From NCBI RefSeq assembly GCF_004363095.1, contig NZ_SNYO01000007.1, positions 1 to 64,000 on the forward strand: a stretch of 64,000 nt of DNA, in the 5' to 3' direction. The stretch comes from Actinomycetospora succinea (lineage in GTDB: Bacteria > Actinomycetota > Actinomycetes > Mycobacteriales > Pseudonocardiaceae). The notes under the pieces are model-generated. The model was not told the DNA's origin and made no database searches. It saw only the letters and a list, made by a program, of their open reading frames with translations. Of this stretch, positions 36,793-45,217 are shown in pieces (the stretch's first letter is position 1; each line of letters begins with the position of its first letter). The translations under genes and the position numbers were made by a program.

Positions 36793-39639
36793 ATGGCCCT
36801 GGTGCGGGTGCTCGGCGCGATCGCGGTCGGCGACGCCCCGGTCCGCTCCGCGCGCGTGCGCCGGCTGCTCGCCGTCCTGGCCCTCGAGCCCGGGCGGGTG
36901 GTCGCCGTCGACCGCCTCGTCGCGCACGTGTGGCCCGACGACCCGCCCGCGCACGGCGAGGCCGCCCTGCACAGCGCGGTCGCGCGGGCCCGGCGGGTGC
37001 TCGGGGACGGGGTGCTGCGGACCGAGCCGCCCGGCTACGTGCTCGACCTGCCGCCCGACGGGCTCGACGCGACGGCGGCGGTGGTGCTGCGGGATCGTTC
37101 CCGGTCCGGGGGCGGCGTCGATCTCCTCGACGAGGCCCTCGCGCTGTGGCGCGGCCCGGCGTTCGCGGAGTTCGCCGACGAGGACCCGTTCCGGCCGGTC
37201 GCCGCCCGCCTCGACGAGCTGCGCGCCGACCTCGAGGACGCCCGCGCGCAGGCCGACCTCGACCTCGGCCGCCCCGGCGACGCCGTCGCGCGCCTCGAGG
37301 AGCTGGTGGCCGCGGCGCCGTTCCGCGAGCGCCGGCGCGAGCTCCTGGTCGAGGCGCTGCACCGTGCCGGCCGGGCGGGCGACGCCCTCGCCGCCGTCGC
37401 GGCCCACCGCCGCCTGCTCGCCGACGAGCTGGGCCTCGACCCGGGACCGGAGATGCGCCGGCTCGAGGCCCGGGTGCTGGCGGGCGCACCGGCCCCCGAG
37501 GTTGCAGCGAACGCGCCGTTCGTTGCCCTAGAAGCAGCGAACGGCGCGTTCGTTCCACCGCCGGGGCCCGCGCTGCTCGGCCGCGACACCGCGCTCGCCG
37601 GGATCACGGCCGCGATCGGGGACGGTCCGGTGACCCTCGTCGGGCCCGGCGGGGTCGGGAAGACGACGCTCGCGCGGCACGTGGCGGCGGCGGTCGGCGG
37701 GGCGTTCGCGGACGGGGTCGTCGTCACCGAGCTCGCGACCGTCACCGCGGGCACCGAGGTCGCCCCGGCCGTGGTGGCGGCGGTCGGCGCGCCCGGCGCC
37801 GCGGGCACCGATGTCCTCGCCGTCCTGCGCGGCCGGCGCCTGCTGCTGGTGCTCGACAACGCCGAGCACGTCGTCGACGCCGTGGCCGCGCTGGTCGCCG
37901 ACGTGGGCGCCGCGTGCCCGACGGTCGCCGTGCTCGCCACCAGCCGCGAGCCGCTCGGCGTGCCCGGCGAGCGCGTGCGTCCCGTGCCGCCGCTGGCCGA
38001 GGAGGCCGCGGTCGCGCTCTTCGTCGAACGGGCGGCCGCCGCCGACCCCGCCTTCGTGCTGTCCGACGGCAACCGGGACGCGGTCACCGAGGTGTGCCGG
38101 CTCCTCGACCGCCTCCCGCTCGCCCTCGAGCTCGCCGCCGCCCGGATGCGCGTGCTCTCACCCGCCGAGCTCGCCGCCGACCTCCCCGGCCAGCGTCGCT
38201 TCCTGCGCAGCCCCCACCGCGGCGCCGACCTCCGGCACCGGACCCTGCACGCGGTCGTCGACTGGTCCTACCGCCTGCTCTCCGAGCGCGAACGCGACGT
38301 GCTGTGCAGGCTGGCCGTCTTCGCCGGCAGCGTCACCCTGCCCGCCGCGCGGGCCGTCGCCGACGATCCCGACCTCGACGGGGTGCTCGCCGACCTCGTC
38401 GACAAGTCGCTGGTCACCGCGTCCGTCGACCACGCCCGCGGCGGGCCGTCGCGCTACGCCCTGCTCGAGACCGTCCGCGCCTACGCCCGCGAGCGGCTCG
38501 GCGAGGCCGGCGGGTCGGAGGCGACCCGGCGGCGGCACGCCGACCACGTGCTGGCGTTCCTCGAACGGGAGGGCGCCCTGGCCGGTCCGGACGCCGCGCG
38601 GCGGCTCGCGGCCGTGACGGCGGAGTGGGACGAGGTCCGGGCGGCCGTCGCGTGGAGCACCGAGCACGACCCGGCGCACGCGGCGGCGATCACGGCCCGG
38701 CTGGTCGACGTCGCCGAGGTCCGGATGACCCCGGAGATCTTCGCCTGGGCGGACGCGCTGCTGACGTCCGGCGCGGACCTCGGCCCGGCGCACGCGGCGG
38801 TGCACGCCGTGGCGGCGGGCGGGGCGCGGTTCGCGGGCGACCTGGAGGGTGCCGGGGCGCACGTCGCCGCCGGTCGGGCGGTGGTCGCGCCCGGCGATCG
38901 CGCCGCGGCGGTCCTCGCCTACCTGCAGGCCGAGCTGGACCTCTTCGCCGGGCGCGTCCCGGAGTGCGCGCGGGCAGCGGCCGAGGCCGAGCGACTCGCC
39001 GCGGCGGGCGACCGTGTCGGGCTCCTCGCCGTCGGCTCGCGCCTGCTGGCGGCCGCCTACGGCGGGGACGTCGCCGCGGCGGAGGCGGAGGCGGACGCGC
39101 TCGCGGCCACCGTCCGGGGGATCGGCGACCCCCTGCTCGCGCCCTGGATCGCCTACCTCGCCGGCGAGGTCCGCGCCGACCGCGACCCGGCGGGTGCCCT
39201 CGAGCGGATGGAGGAGGCGGTGCGCCTCGCCCGGGACGTCGGCGAGCAGTACGCGCTCGGGGTCGCCCTGGTCACCGTCACCTCGCTGCGCGCCCGCGCC
39301 AGGGACACCGCCGCTGCGGCACGCTCCGCGCTGGCGTCGCTGGAGCACTGGCGCGGCACCGGCAACCGCACCCACCAGTGGGTCGGCCTGCGGGGCGTCG
39401 CCGAGCTCCTCGCCGAGGACCGGCGCGACGAGCTCGCCGCGGAGCTCCTCGGCGGCCTGGCCGCGCGGCGCTCCGGGGGCCCGCTGTTCGGTCCGGACGC
39501 GGCGCGCCTCGCCACCCTCCGCGAGTCGCTGGCCGCCCGACTCGGCGACGACGTCCTCGCGCGCGCCGCACGCCGCGGGGCCGCCCGCGACGACGAAGGC
39601 CTCGTCGACCTGGCCCGCGAGGCCCTCCGGGAGCGATGA
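36793..39639 (+). CDS. AfsR-type regulator 3 (SARP, NB-ARC ATPase, TPR)
   Basis: 948 residues with the same domain order: winged helix, BTAD domain ending LADELGLDPGPEM, NB-ARC with GPGGVGKTTLARH (about 281-293) and LLLVLDNAEHVVD, then TPR-like repeats. The linker (about residues 237-254) is encoded by a palindromic repeat found elsewhere in the genome. GGAGG precedes both an ATG (36793) and an in-frame GTG three bases earlier. Unlike the other two SARP genes it lacks a clear 11-bp heptamer triplet; a single CTGTCA is present at 36748. Divergent from marR. Confidence 0.88.
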   Translation: MALVRVLGAIAVGDAPVRSARVRRLLAVLALEPGRVVAVDRLVAHVWPDDPPAHGEAALHSAVARARRVLGDGVLRTEPPGYVLDLPPDGLDATAAVVLRDRSRSGGGVDLLDEALALWRGPAFAEFADEDPFRPVAARLDELRADLEDARAQADLDLGRPGDAVARLEELVAAAPFRERRRELLVEALHRAGRAGDALAAVAAHRRLLADELGLDPGPEMRRLEARVLAGAPAPEVAANAPFVALEAANGAFVPPPGPALLGRDTALAGITAAIGDGPVTLVGPGGVGKTTLARHVAAAVGGAFADGVVVTELATVTAGTEVAPAVVAAVGAPGAAGTDVLAVLRGRRLLLVLDNAEHVVDAVAALVADVGAACPTVAVLATSREPLGVPGERVRPVPPLAEEAAVALFVERAAAADPAFVLSDGNRDAVTEVCRLLDRLPLALELAAARMRVLSPAELAADLPGQRRFLRSPHRGADLRHRTLHAVVDWSYRLLSERERDVLCRLAVFAGSVTLPAARAVADDPDLDGVLADLVDKSLVTASVDHARGGPSRYALLETVRAYARERLGEAGGSEATRRRHADHVLAFLEREGALAGPDAARRLAAVTAEWDEVRAAVAWSTEHDPAHAAAITARLVDVAEVRMTPEIFAWADALLTSGADLGPAHAAVHAVAAGGARFAGDLEGAGAHVAAGRAVVAPGDRAAAVLAYLQAELDLFAGRVPECARAAAEAERLAAAGDRVGLLAVGSRLLAAAYGGDVAAAEAEADALAATVRGIGDPLLAPWIAYLAGEVRADRDPAGALERMEEAVRLARDVGEQYALGVALVTVTSLRARARDTAAAARSALASLEHWRGTGNRTHQWVGLRGVAELLAEDRRDELAAELLGGLAARRSGGPLFGPDAARLATLRESLAARLGDDVLARAARRGAARDDEGLVDLAREALRER
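37506..37554. repeat. Palindromic repeat inside the SARP coding region
   Basis: CGAACGCGCCGTTCG (37508-37522) and CGAACGGCGCGTTCG (37538-37552) are perfect inverted copies; flanking bases extend the stem to about 21 bp around a 7-base loop. Related to 89-119. It encodes part of an Ala/Pro-rich linker in frame. Confidence 0.8.
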
Positions 39640-39674
39640 GAGGGCCCTCATCACGGTCTCCCGGGGACCTCACG
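39635..39674 (+). promoter_or_regulatory. Shared lipoprotein operator, copy 1
   Basis: GATGAG-N6-CTCATC (39635-39652) followed by CTCACG at 39669, 22 bp after the CTCATC. The same layout precedes the second acidic lipoprotein gene. Probable site for the response regulator encoded at 40184-40840. It overlaps the SARP stop codon and lies about 60-100 bp before the lipoprotein start. Confidence 0.6.
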
Positions 39675-39736
39675 GGCGCCGCCGACGCTGGTGTCTGCCG
39701 GGCGAGGGACGCCCGCGCGAGACCCCGGAGGCCCGC

Positions 39737-40111
39737 ATGACCCGCACCCGCTCCCTGCTCGTCCTCGCCACCCTCGGCGGCGCGCTGGCCCTCACCGGCT
39801 GCGCGGCGACCGACGGCGCGCCCGTCCCCGTCGCCGTGTCCGTGCCCGCCGTGCCGGGCTCGTCGTCCGGCCCGGCCCTGCCGATCCCCGCCGCCCCGGT
39901 CGCGCCCGTGGACGACGACGACGATGACGACGACGGGCGCCTCGACCGCGACGACGATGACGACGACAACGACGGCGTTCTCGACCGCGACGACCTCGAC
40001 GACCGCGATGACGACGACCGGGATGACCGTGACGACGACGGTCCCGGTGACGACGACCTCGACGACCGGGACGACGACGGCCCCGTCGACGACGGCCCCG
40101 TCGACGACTGA
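39737..40111 (+). CDS. Aspartate-rich lipoprotein 1
   Basis: 124 residues: signal peptide with lipobox LTGC (C22), a Pro/Val/Ala spacer (PVAVSVPAVPG), then about 65 residues dominated by Asp with Arg, Gly and Leu in irregular DRDDD/DDRDD units. The net charge is strongly negative, suggesting binding of calcium or other cations at the cell surface, by inference. GGAGG lies five bases before the ATG. Related to the lipoprotein at 42308-42541, with which it brackets a two-component system. Confidence 0.85.
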   Translation: MTRTRSLLVLATLGGALALTGCAATDGAPVPVAVSVPAVPGSSSGPALPIPAAPVAPVDDDDDDDDGRLDRDDDDDDNDGVLDRDDLDDRDDDDRDDRDDDGPGDDDLDDRDDDGPVDDGPVDD

Positions 40112-40116
40112 GGTCC

Positions 40117-40165
40117 GGTTACTGGCTGGTATCTCTCGCTCAGCGAGACGTACCAGCCAGTAACC
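40117..40165. terminator. Bidirectional terminator hairpin
   Basis: GGTTACTGGCTGGTA (40117-40131) pairs perfectly with 40151-40165; the inner TCTCGC/GCGAGA stem closes a three-base loop. It lies between the convergent lipoprotein and response regulator genes. Confidence 0.88.
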
Positions 40166-40183
40166 GCCGGCCGGGACATCGCC

Positions 40184-40840
40184 TCAGCCCAGCCGGTACC
40201 CCATGCCGCGCACGGTCGTGATCCTCTCGGCGCCGAGCTTCCGGCGCAGGTACCGGACGTAGACGTCGACGACGTTGGAACCGGGGTCGAAGTCGTAGCC
40301 CCAGACCCGGGAGAGCAGCTGTTCCCGCGACAGGACCTGCCCCGGGTGGCGCAGGAACGTCTCGGCGAGCACGAACTCGCGCGCCGACAGGTCCACGGTC
40401 ACCCCGTCGACCGTCGCCTGCCGGGAGCGCAGGTCGAGCGACAGCGTCCCGTGGCGCAGCACGGTCACCTCGCCCGCACCGGCGTCGGCGAGCCGCCGCC
40501 GCACCCGGGCCAGGAGCTCCTCGAACCGGAAGGGCTTGGCCATGTAGTCGTCGGCGCCGCCCTCGAGGCCGGCGACGGTGTCGGCGACGCTGTCCCGCGC
40601 GGTCAGCACGACCACCGGCATCCGCGAGCCCGACGCCCGGAGCTCGGCGAGGACCGCGAACCCGTCGAGACCGGGCAGCCCGATGTCGAGCACGAGCAGG
40701 TCGTGGTGGCCGCCGAGGGCCTGGTCGCGGGCGGTGACGCCGTCGTCGACCACGGTCGTCGCGAACCCCGCCGAGCGCAGGCCCTTCTCCACGAACGACG
40801 CGATGCGGGGCTCGTCCTCGGCGATCAGGATGCTGCTCAC
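40184..40840 (-). CDS. OmpR-family response regulator
   Basis: 218 residues. Receiver domain with EDE acidic pocket, phosphoacceptor Asp in LLVLDIGLPG, TARD and the AKPF lysine; C-terminal winged helix ending VRGMGYRLG. GTG start overlaps the kinase stop (GTGA). Target sites are predicted at the two Asp-rich lipoprotein genes on either side. Confidence 0.95.
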   Translation of the reverse strand: MSSILIAEDEPRIASFVEKGLRSAGFATTVVDDGVTARDQALGGHHDLLVLDIGLPGLDGFAVLAELRASGSRMPVVVLTARDSVADTVAGLEGGADDYMAKPFRFEELLARVRRRLADAGAGEVTVLRHGTLSLDLRSRQATVDGVTVDLSAREFVLAETFLRHPGQVLSREQLLSRVWGYDFDPGSNVVDVYVRYLRRKLGAERITTVRGMGYRLG

Positions 40841-42339
40841 GGGACCTCGTGATCGGCGCGCAGGGGCAGGACCAGGGTGAACGTGGCGCCGGGCCCGCTC
40901 TGGCCGGGCAGCCCGGTGCCGACGCCGTCGGAGACCTCGACGTGGCCGCCGTGCGCTCCGGCGATCGCGCCGGCGATGGCGAGGCCGAGCCCGGCGCCCT
41001 CGGAGCGCCGGGCCGACCCGCTGCCGCGGGCGAAGCGGGCGAAGATGCGCTCGCGGTCGGCGGGGGCGACGCCGGTCCCGGTGTCCGCCACGCGCAGGCG
41101 GACGGTGGACGTGTCGGCGGCGGCCCCGAGCACGATCCGGTCGCCCGGCACGGTGTGGTGGGCGGCGTTGTCGGCGAGGACGAGCAGCGCCTGCGTCACG
41201 CGCTGGGCGTCGAGGTCGGCGACGAGGGGCTCGCCCGCCCCGACCAGCGCCCACTGCCGGTCCGCCAGCCCCGACGCCTTGCGCAGCGTCTCCTCCAGCA
41301 GCGCGGGCACGTCGGTCGGCGCCGGGTGCACGAACTCGGGCTGCTCGGCCTTCGCGAGCACGAGCAGGTCGGACACGATGCGGTTCATCCGCTCGAGCTC
41401 GTCGTCGACCAGCGTGACGGCCGCCCGCACGTCGGCGGGGTCGTCGACGTCGACCACCTCGAGGTGTCCGCGCACGATCGTGATCGGGGTCCGCAGCTCG
41501 TGCCCGGCGTCGTCGACGAAGCGCCGCTGGGCCCGCGCGCCGTCCTCGACGCGGTCGAGCATGGCGTTGACGGCGCGGACCAGCGCGCCGAGCTCGTCGC
41601 GGGTGTCGGCGCCGGCGTGGATGCGCGCGGAGAGGTCGGTCTCGGTGATGGCGCGCGCGGTGTCGGCGACGTCGCGCACCGGGCGCAGGATGCGGCCCGC
41701 GACCAGCCAGGCGGCGACGGCCGCGAGCACCGCGGTGACGGCACCGGCGGCGACCATGAGCAGCGCGGCGTCGTCGGCGGCCGAGCGCTCCTGGTCGGCG
41801 AAGTAGGCGACGACGATGACGCCGCGCGCCGGGTCGCCGGCCAGCGTCACGGGCACCGCGATGTAGCGGACCTCGCCGGCCGCGCTCTCGTAGCGCGCCT
41901 CCACCGGCGCCGGCACCGACCCCGCGAGCCGCGCGAACCCCGGGTCGCCGGCCAGCAGCACCGGGCTCTGCTGGCGGCTCTGGTAGCGGAAGACGCCGTC
42001 GAGGTAGCCGAGGAACTTCTCGTTCGGGCGCGCGAGGTTGTAGGTGATCGCGGTCCGGAGCACCTGGTCGACCGACGCGAACGGCGCCCCGTCGGCGGGG
42101 CTGCGGCCCGACGCGGTGAGCGCCGTGAACTCCTCGATCTCGGTGCGCAGGGCGGTGTCCATGCGGGCGTCGGTGGCGCGGATCAGGAGCTGCCAGGTGA
42201 CGACGGTGACCACGGCGAGGCTGCCGAGCACGAGCAGCAGCACCCAGGCGACGATCCGGACACGGGCGCTGGGGGCGCCGTGGGCACGCAGGAGACCGAG
42301 GGGACGGTCAGCCGTCGTCACCGTCGTCGGCGCCGTCAT
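40837..42339 (-). CDS. Sensor histidine kinase
   Basis: 500 residues. Two membrane helices (about 25-50 and 175-200) bracket an extracytoplasmic domain of about 125 residues with no known fold. HAMP, H-box DAGHELRTPITIV, N-box LLVLADNAAHHT, G1 ADTGTGVAP and G2 GAGLGLAIAGAIAG follow. Start ATG 42339 lies inside the upstream lipoprotein gene (32-bp overlap), so the three genes form one operon. The sensed signal is unknown; the neighbouring acidic lipoproteins suggest cations or envelope stress. Confidence 0.94.
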   Translation of the reverse strand: MTAPTTVTTADRPLGLLRAHGAPSARVRIVAWVLLLVLGSLAVVTVVTWQLLIRATDARMDTALRTEIEEFTALTASGRSPADGAPFASVDQVLRTAITYNLARPNEKFLGYLDGVFRYQSRQQSPVLLAGDPGFARLAGSVPAPVEARYESAAGEVRYIAVPVTLAGDPARGVIVVAYFADQERSAADDAALLMVAAGAVTAVLAAVAAWLVAGRILRPVRDVADTARAITETDLSARIHAGADTRDELGALVRAVNAMLDRVEDGARAQRRFVDDAGHELRTPITIVRGHLEVVDVDDPADVRAAVTLVDDELERMNRIVSDLLVLAKAEQPEFVHPAPTDVPALLEETLRKASGLADRQWALVGAGEPLVADLDAQRVTQALLVLADNAAHHTVPGDRIVLGAAADTSTVRLRVADTGTGVAPADRERIFARFARGSGSARRSEGAGLGLAIAGAIAGAHGGHVEVSDGVGTGLPGQSGPGATFTLVLPLRADHEVP

Positions 42340-42541
42340 CGTCCCCCTGCTCCCCGGCGGGCGGCGGCGCCACGGTCCCGTCGTCGTCGTCCTGCTCGGG
42401 CGCCGGGGCGGGCGCCCCGCCCGGCACCGACGGCACCGACACCGGGGCCGGCAGCGGGACCTCGCCGGACGTGTCGCACGCGGTCGCGCCGACCGCGAGT
42501 CCCGCGAGCACCAGCGCAGCGGCGAACGTCGAACGAGCCAT
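42308..42541 (-). CDS. Aspartate-rich lipoprotein 2
   Basis: 77 residues: signal peptide with Cys at C22 (GATAC, a loose lipobox), spacer PAPVSVPSVPGG, and an acidic tail with DDDD, GDDDG and DDGDDG. It resembles the 39737 lipoprotein in Cys position, spacer and tail, but is shorter. First gene of the operon with the kinase and regulator, so it is probably an accessory sensor or a regulated output. Confidence 0.82.
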   Translation of the reverse strand: MARSTFAAALVLAGLAVGATACDTSGEVPLPAPVSVPSVPGGAPAPAPEQDDDDGTVAPPPAGEQGDDDGADDGDDG

Positions 42542-42562
42542 GCGGCCACCCTCGCCGTCGTG

Positions 42563-42602
42563 GATGAGCCGTCCGTGGCGCCGGGATGAGAACGTTCTCA
42601 TC
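42563..42602 (-). promoter_or_regulatory. Shared lipoprotein operator, copy 2
   Basis: The perfect 18-bp palindrome GATGAG-AACGTT-CTCATC (42585-42602), plus a second CTCATC on the minus strand at 42563-42568, 22 bp nearer the gene. Identical layout to 39635-39674. It lies 22-61 bp before the lipoprotein start and overlaps the ABC-F stop codon. Confidence 0.65.
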
Positions 42603-44253
42603 AGACCGGCAGTTCCCGGACCTTCCCCGCGTCGACGTGCCACGCCCGGGTGGTCGACACGCCCGCGAGCAGGCGCCGGTCGTGCGAGACGAGCAGCAGG
42701 GTGCCCCCGAACGAGGCGAGCGCGGACTCGAGCTGCTCGATGGCGGCGAGGTCGAGGTGGTTGGTGGGCTCGTCGAGCACCAGCAGGTTCACCCCGCGGG
42801 CCTGCAGCAGCGCGAGGGCGGCGCGGGTGCGCTCGCCGGGCGAGAGCGTGTCGGCGCCGCGGTGCACGTGCTCGGCGCCGAGGCCGAACTTCGCCAGCAG
42901 CGTGCGGATCTCGGCGGTGGGCCAGCGGTCGAGCTCGGGCTCGCGGGAGAAGACGTCGAGCAGGGCCGTCGACCCGGTCAGCAGGCCGCGGGCCTGGTCG
43001 ACCTCGCCGACGACGACGCCGGACCCGAGCGACGCCCGGCCCTCGTCGGGGGCGAGGCGCCCGAGCAGCAGCGCGAGCAGCGTCGACTTCCCGGCGCCGT
43101 TCGCGCCGGTGATGGCGACGCGGTCGGCCCAGTCGAGCTGGAGGGTGACGGGGCCGAGGGTGAAGTCGCCCCGGTGCACCGTGGCTGCGTCCAACGTCGC
43201 CACGACGGTGCCCGAGCGGGGCGCCGCCGCGATCGACATCCGCAGCTCCCACTCCTTGCGCGGCTCCTCGACGACCTCCATGCGCTCGAGGCGACGCTCG
43301 GTCTGCGCGATCTTCGCCGCCTGCTTCTCCGCGGTCGCCGCGTGGTGGTGCTTGATGAACTTGTCGTTGTCGGTCGCCTTCTTGCGGGCGTTGCGCACGC
43401 CCTTCTCCACCCACTGCTTCTGCGTCTGCATCCGGGAGGTCAGCTCGGAGCGCTTGTCGGCGTACTCCTCGTAGGCCTCGCGGGCGTGCCGGCGGGCCGT
43501 CTCCCGCTCGGCGAGGTACGCCTCGTAGCCGCCGCCGTACTGGGTGACCTGCTGCTGGGCGAGGTCGAGCTCGAGCACCGAGGTCACGGTGCGGGCGAGG
43601 AACTCGCGGTCGTGGCTGACGAGCACCGTGCCGGCGCGCAGCTCGCGGACCCAGCGCTCCAGGCGGTCGAGCCCCGCGAGGTCGAGGTCGTTGGTCGGCT
43701 CGTCGAGCAGGAACAGGTCGAACCGGGCCAGGAGCAGCGAGGCGAGGTTCGCGCGGGCGGCCTGCCCGCCCGACAGCGAGGTCATCGTGGCGTCGAGCAG
43801 GGCGGCGTCGAGCCCGAGGTCGGCGGCCACCTCGGCCGTGCGCTCCTCGAGGTCGGCGCCGCCGAGGTCGAGCCAGCGCTCCAGCGCGACGGCGTAGGCG
43901 TCGTCGCCGCCGGGCGCGCCCTCGGCGAGCGCGGTCGTCGCCGCCTCGAGCGTGGCCGCGGCGGCGGTGACGCCGGTGCGGCGGCCGACGAAGCCGCGCA
44001 CGGTCTCGCCCGGCACCCGCGCGGTCTCCTGCGGCAGGTGCCCGACGGTGGCCGTCCCCGGCGAGACGGCGACCGAGCCCTGGTCGGGGGCCGCGAGGCC
44101 GGCGAGCAGACGCAAGAGGGTCGACTTCCCGGCACCGTTCACCCCGACGAGCCCGATGACGTCGCCGGGAGCGACGACGAGATCGAGTCCGGAGAACAGC
44201 ACCCGGGCGCCGTGCGCGGCGGCGAGGTCCCGCGCGACCAGCGTGGCGCTCAC
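42601..44253 (-). CDS. ABC-F ATPase (two ABC domains, ribosome-associated class)
   Basis: 550 residues without membrane segments. Two ABC domains: Walker A GVNGAGKST and GANGAGKST, signatures LSGGQ and LSPGE, Walker B LLDEPTNDLD and LVLDEPTNHLD. A Lys/Arg-rich interdomain linker carries a coiled coil (about 240-330). ABC-F proteins act on the ribosome, in antibiotic protection or translational control. Its neighbours could suggest resistance, but the linker length does not settle it. A -10 at 44262-44267 lies eight bases before GTG 44253, implying a leaderless mRNA. Confidence 0.92.
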   Translation of the reverse strand: MSATLVARDLAAAHGARVLFSGLDLVVAPGDVIGLVGVNGAGKSTLLRLLAGLAAPDQGSVAVSPGTATVGHLPQETARVPGETVRGFVGRRTGVTAAAATLEAATTALAEGAPGGDDAYAVALERWLDLGGADLEERTAEVAADLGLDAALLDATMTSLSGGQAARANLASLLLARFDLFLLDEPTNDLDLAGLDRLERWVRELRAGTVLVSHDREFLARTVTSVLELDLAQQQVTQYGGGYEAYLAERETARRHAREAYEEYADKRSELTSRMQTQKQWVEKGVRNARKKATDNDKFIKHHHAATAEKQAAKIAQTERRLERMEVVEEPRKEWELRMSIAAAPRSGTVVATLDAATVHRGDFTLGPVTLQLDWADRVAITGANGAGKSTLLALLLGRLAPDEGRASLGSGVVVGEVDQARGLLTGSTALLDVFSREPELDRWPTAEIRTLLAKFGLGAEHVHRGADTLSPGERTRAALALLQARGVNLLVLDEPTNHLDLAAIEQLESALASFGGTLLLVSHDRRLLAGVSTTRAWHVDAGKVRELPV

Positions 44254-44261
44254 GATCACCG

Positions 44262-44267
44262 ACTCTA
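44262..44267 (-). promoter_or_regulatory. -10 element of leaderless ABC-F gene
   Basis: TAGAGT on the minus strand, ending eight bases before GTG 44253. Confidence 0.5.
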
Positions 44268-44297
44268 ACCGCGCCCCACCACCGGTTTGCCGGGCTC

Positions 44298-44343
44298 CAT
44301 GTGAGTGGTTCCTGCCCCCACAGGGACGGAAACCGCTCACATG
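44298..44343. repeat. Imperfect 21-bp inverted repeat in a divergent promoter region
   Basis: CATGTGAG...(44298-44318) pairs with ...CTCACATG (44323-44343), 17 of 21 positions, four-base loop. It looks like a terminator hairpin but lies between two genes transcribed away from each other, so termination is not its obvious role. Confidence 0.7.
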
Positions 44344-44392
44344 GGCCCGGCGCGCCGAGGACGGCCTGCACGATGGGGGGACGTGGGCGTCG

Positions 44393-44398
44393 TACCCT
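44393..44398 (+). promoter_or_regulatory. -10 element of leaderless gene at 44405
   Basis: TACCCT ends six bases before the GTG at 44405. Confidence 0.5.
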
Positions 44399-44404
44399 GC
44401 GTGC

Positions 44405-45217
44405 GTGCCTGCCTGGGTCTGGTTCGTCATCGCGGCGCTGGCCGCGGGCGGCGGGGCGCTGCTGCTGCTCTCCGACCGCGCCCGCACCGGCGGACACCGT
44501 CGTGACCGGCGCAAGTGGGCCGAGCAGAAGAGCTGGGAGTTCGTCGACGTCGACCCCGTCCTGCCGAGTCGCTGGCGCTACGGCGCCGTGCACCAGGGCG
44601 GCCACGGCCGCGCGCTCGACCTCGCCACCGGCGCGGTCCCCGGCCCCGGCGGCCGGCGTCTCGCCCACGTCTTCGACCACGAGCAGGCCGGCCAGATCAC
44701 CGGGATCGTCGCCGCGGTCCGCGGGGTCGCGACGCTGCCGGTGGCCATCGAGCTGCGCCTGCCCTCGGCCCCGCTGCCCGACGACGCGGGTCTCGACTCG
44801 CTCGGTCAGGTCGGCGAGCGCTACGCCTTCGTCACCTCGGTGGCCCAGGCGCGCCCGCTGATCACCACCGACGTCGCGCGCGCCGCCGACATGGTCGGCG
44901 ACGACGTGCCGCTGGTCTGGGCCGAGGACACCTGGGTGCTCGCCACCACCGACCCGGGCGCCGACCCGGACCGCGTCCAGGGCCTGCTGCAGGCGCTGGT
45001 CGAGCTGTCCGTGGCGCTCGAGGACGCCGCGGGCGGGGGCGACGACGACGGCTACGGCCCGGGTCCGACCCCGGAGGCCGCCGACGAGGACGTCGACACC
45101 GACGACCCCGGCGAGCCCCGCCAGACCCACCGCGACCGCCCCGCCGACATCCCCTACGACGTCGAGGACGACGAGTTCGGGCCGGGCGCCCGCAGCAGCT
45201 CGTCCTCCGGGCGGTGA
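44405..45217 (+). CDS. Conserved membrane-anchored protein, Rv0383c-like position
   Basis: 270 residues. One N-terminal membrane helix (about 3-22), a basic stretch, a folded domain of about 170 residues, and an acidic Asp/Glu/Gly-rich tail. No known catalytic motif. Its place between the clpB side and pyrE, its length and its topology match Rv0383c as I recall it, which is also of unknown function. Overlaps the next gene by 4 bp (GTGA). Confidence 0.8.
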   Translation: MPAWVWFVIAALAAGGGALLLLSDRARTGGHRRDRRKWAEQKSWEFVDVDPVLPSRWRYGAVHQGGHGRALDLATGAVPGPGGRRLAHVFDHEQAGQITGIVAAVRGVATLPVAIELRLPSAPLPDDAGLDSLGQVGERYAFVTSVAQARPLITTDVARAADMVGDDVPLVWAEDTWVLATTDPGADPDRVQGLLQALVELSVALEDAAGGGDDDGYGPGPTPEAADEDVDTDDPGEPRQTHRDRPADIPYDVEDDEFGPGARSSSSSGR

